DNA of 64,000 nucleotides from Streptomyces sp. NBC_01210 (GTDB lineage Bacteria; Actinomycetota; Actinomycetes; Streptomycetales; Streptomycetaceae): NCBI RefSeq assembly GCF_036010325.1, contig NZ_CP108549.1, positions 124,001 to 188,000 of the forward strand, read 5' to 3'. Shown piece by piece: positions 63,140 to 64,000 of this stretch (position 1 is its first letter; each line of letters starts with the position of its first letter). The notes under the pieces were generated by a model. It saw only the letters and a program-made list of their open reading frames with translations, ran no database searches and was not told where the DNA came from. The position numbers and the translations under genes were made by a program.

Positions 63140-64000
63140 ATGACACCGCCAAGTCAGAACACAGGACAGAATAGCCGAACCGTTGTCAACGGGCGTGGTT
63201 ACCCGTGGCCGGCCGCTCCGGTCGTCGTGATCTGCGTCGACGGCAGCGAGCCCGCTTACCACGAGCGCGCCATCGCCGACGGCAGGATGCCCTTCCTGGA
63301 AGGGATGCTCGGGACAGGCAGCGACCTGCGCGCCGAGTGCACGATGCCGTCGTTCACCAACCCCAACAATCTCTCCATAGCCACCGGCGTCCCTCCGGCG
63401 GTCCACGGCATCTGCGGCAACTACTTCTATGACGCGCAGGCCGGTGTCGAGGTCATGATGAACGACCCGGAGCTGCTGCGCGCGCCCACCCTGTTCGCCG
63501 AATTCTCCCAGCGTGGCGCAAAGGTCGCGGTGATCACCGCGAAGGACAAGCTGCGCCGTCTGCTCGGGCGCGGGCTGTCCGACGGCATCTGCTTCTCCGC
63601 CGAGAAGGCGGATCAACTCACGGTGGAGGCAAACGGCATCGACAAGGTGCTGGAGCGGGTCGGCATGGAGCTCCCCTCCGTGTACAGCGCCGAACTCAGC
63701 GAACTGGTCCTGGCCGCTGGCGTCGACGTGCTCGAGAACGAGCGGCCGGAACTGATCTACCTGTCGCTGACCGACTACATCCAGCACAAGCATGCGCCGG
63801 GCTCACGGGTAGCCAACGACTTCTACGCGATGATGGACGGCTACCTCGCCCGCCTCGACGCCCTCGGTGCTGTGGTGGTGGTCACCGCCGATCACGGCAT
63901 GAACGCCAAGAGCAACGGCGACGGCACGCCCCAGGTGGTCTACCTCCAGGAGCTGCTGGACGGCCTGTCCGCCGGTCCGCTCGGCGAGGGCGCCGCGCGA
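63140..64000 (+). CDS. phnA: Phosphonoacetate hydrolase, N-terminal part (cut by window end)
   Basis: 287 codons are present and the frame is open at the right edge. The enzyme splits phosphonoacetate into acetate and phosphate with two zinc ions and belongs to the alkaline-phosphatase/NPP superfamily. The visible sequence has VVICVDGSEPAYHERAIADG (metal Asp), CTMPSFTNPNNLSIATGVPP with the nucleophile Thr in SFTNPNN, AVHGICGNYFYD, GAKVAVITAKDKLRRLLGRG, YLSLTDYIQHKHAPGS and VVVTADHGMNAK, the signatures of PhnA rather than of general nucleotide pyrophosphatases. No signal peptide, so cytoplasmic. ATG 63140 follows AGAGGGG. It is divergent from lysR, as is common for phosphonate catabolic genes; partners such as PhnW/PhnY would lie beyond the window. 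Confidence 0.9.
   Translation, partial: MTPPSQNTGQNSRTVVNGRGYPWPAAPVVVICVDGSEPAYHERAIADGRMPFLEGMLGTGSDLRAECTMPSFTNPNNLSIATGVPPAVHGICGNYFYDAQAGVEVMMNDPELLRAPTLFAEFSQRGAKVAVITAKDKLRRLLGRGLSDGICFSAEKADQLTVEANGIDKVLERVGMELPSVYSAELSELVLAAGVDVLENERPELIYLSLTDYIQHKHAPGSRVANDFYAMMDGYLARLDALGAVVVVTADHGMNAKSNGDGTPQVVYLQELLDGLSAGPLGEGAAR

Overview
The window looks like part of an IS-rich accessory region, probably a chromosome arm, of a Streptomyces-type actinomycete. The evidence is very high G+C with G/C-biased third codon positions, GTG starts, Tat and Sec exoenzymes carrying ricin-type lectin modules, and actinobacterial IS families. No rRNA, tRNA or core housekeeping genes were seen.

Layout. 1-2040: end of an IS110 transposase and a complete IS5-type element with a 3-bp target duplication. 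2271-7730: a tight operon of DyP peroxidase, flavin amine/amino-acid oxidase and ThDP-dependent 2-keto acid decarboxylase, closed by a strong terminator. 8471-10634: a secreted trypsin-like protease and a secreted three-repeat lectin, convergent, between inverted IS5-type remnants. 11014-12673: ISL3 element. 12720-24096: three paralogous secreted phosphodiesterases (alkaline-phosphatase/NPP superfamily), all on the minus strand, separated by decayed ISL3, IS3, IS630 and IS701 pieces. 24300-27400: debris, including an integrase and fragments resembling a metallophosphoesterase and a PLP enzyme. 27427-29337: a secreted CdtB-like nuclease fused to lectin repeats. 30240-36340: pseudogenes and IS5, IS256 and IS3 remnants around a Tat-exported phospholipase C-type phosphoesterase. 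36331-46937: a sugar locus: tagatose/fructose-bisphosphate aldolase, broken PfkB kinase, ROK kinase, SIS isomerase, ABC importer, DeoR regulator and GH27 alpha-galactosidase with lectin repeats. 47087-54651: a second Tat phosphoesterase and a HEAGH metalloprotease between two 500-bp inverted IS5 copies. 54650-61000: Tn554-like recombinases (frameshifted), IclR and IS481 pseudogenes. 61129-64000: a hypothetical gene, a LysR regulator, and divergent phosphonoacetate hydrolase (phnA), cut by the window end.

How it fits together. The recurring theme is release of phosphorus from organic phosphoesters and phosphonates by exported enzymes. A dyad of the form GGCTATG-N5-CATAGCC, which contains a LysR-type T-N11-A core, lies in the lysR-phnA intergenic region. 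It recurs 160-230 bp upstream of two phosphodiesterase genes and one Tat phosphoesterase gene, with a degenerate copy upstream of the third phosphodiesterase. I infer a dispersed LysR regulon linking phnA to these exoenzymes. This is the most interesting candidate system here. The sugar locus is a second module (GH27 enzyme outside, ABC uptake, intracellular tagatose-type catabolism), now damaged in its PfkB gene. The oxidase-decarboxylase-DyP operon is a third: it should turn an amino acid or amine into an aldehyde while disposing of the H2O2 made. Many genes carry single-base frameshifts, so decay and sequencing error have to be separated before function is assumed.
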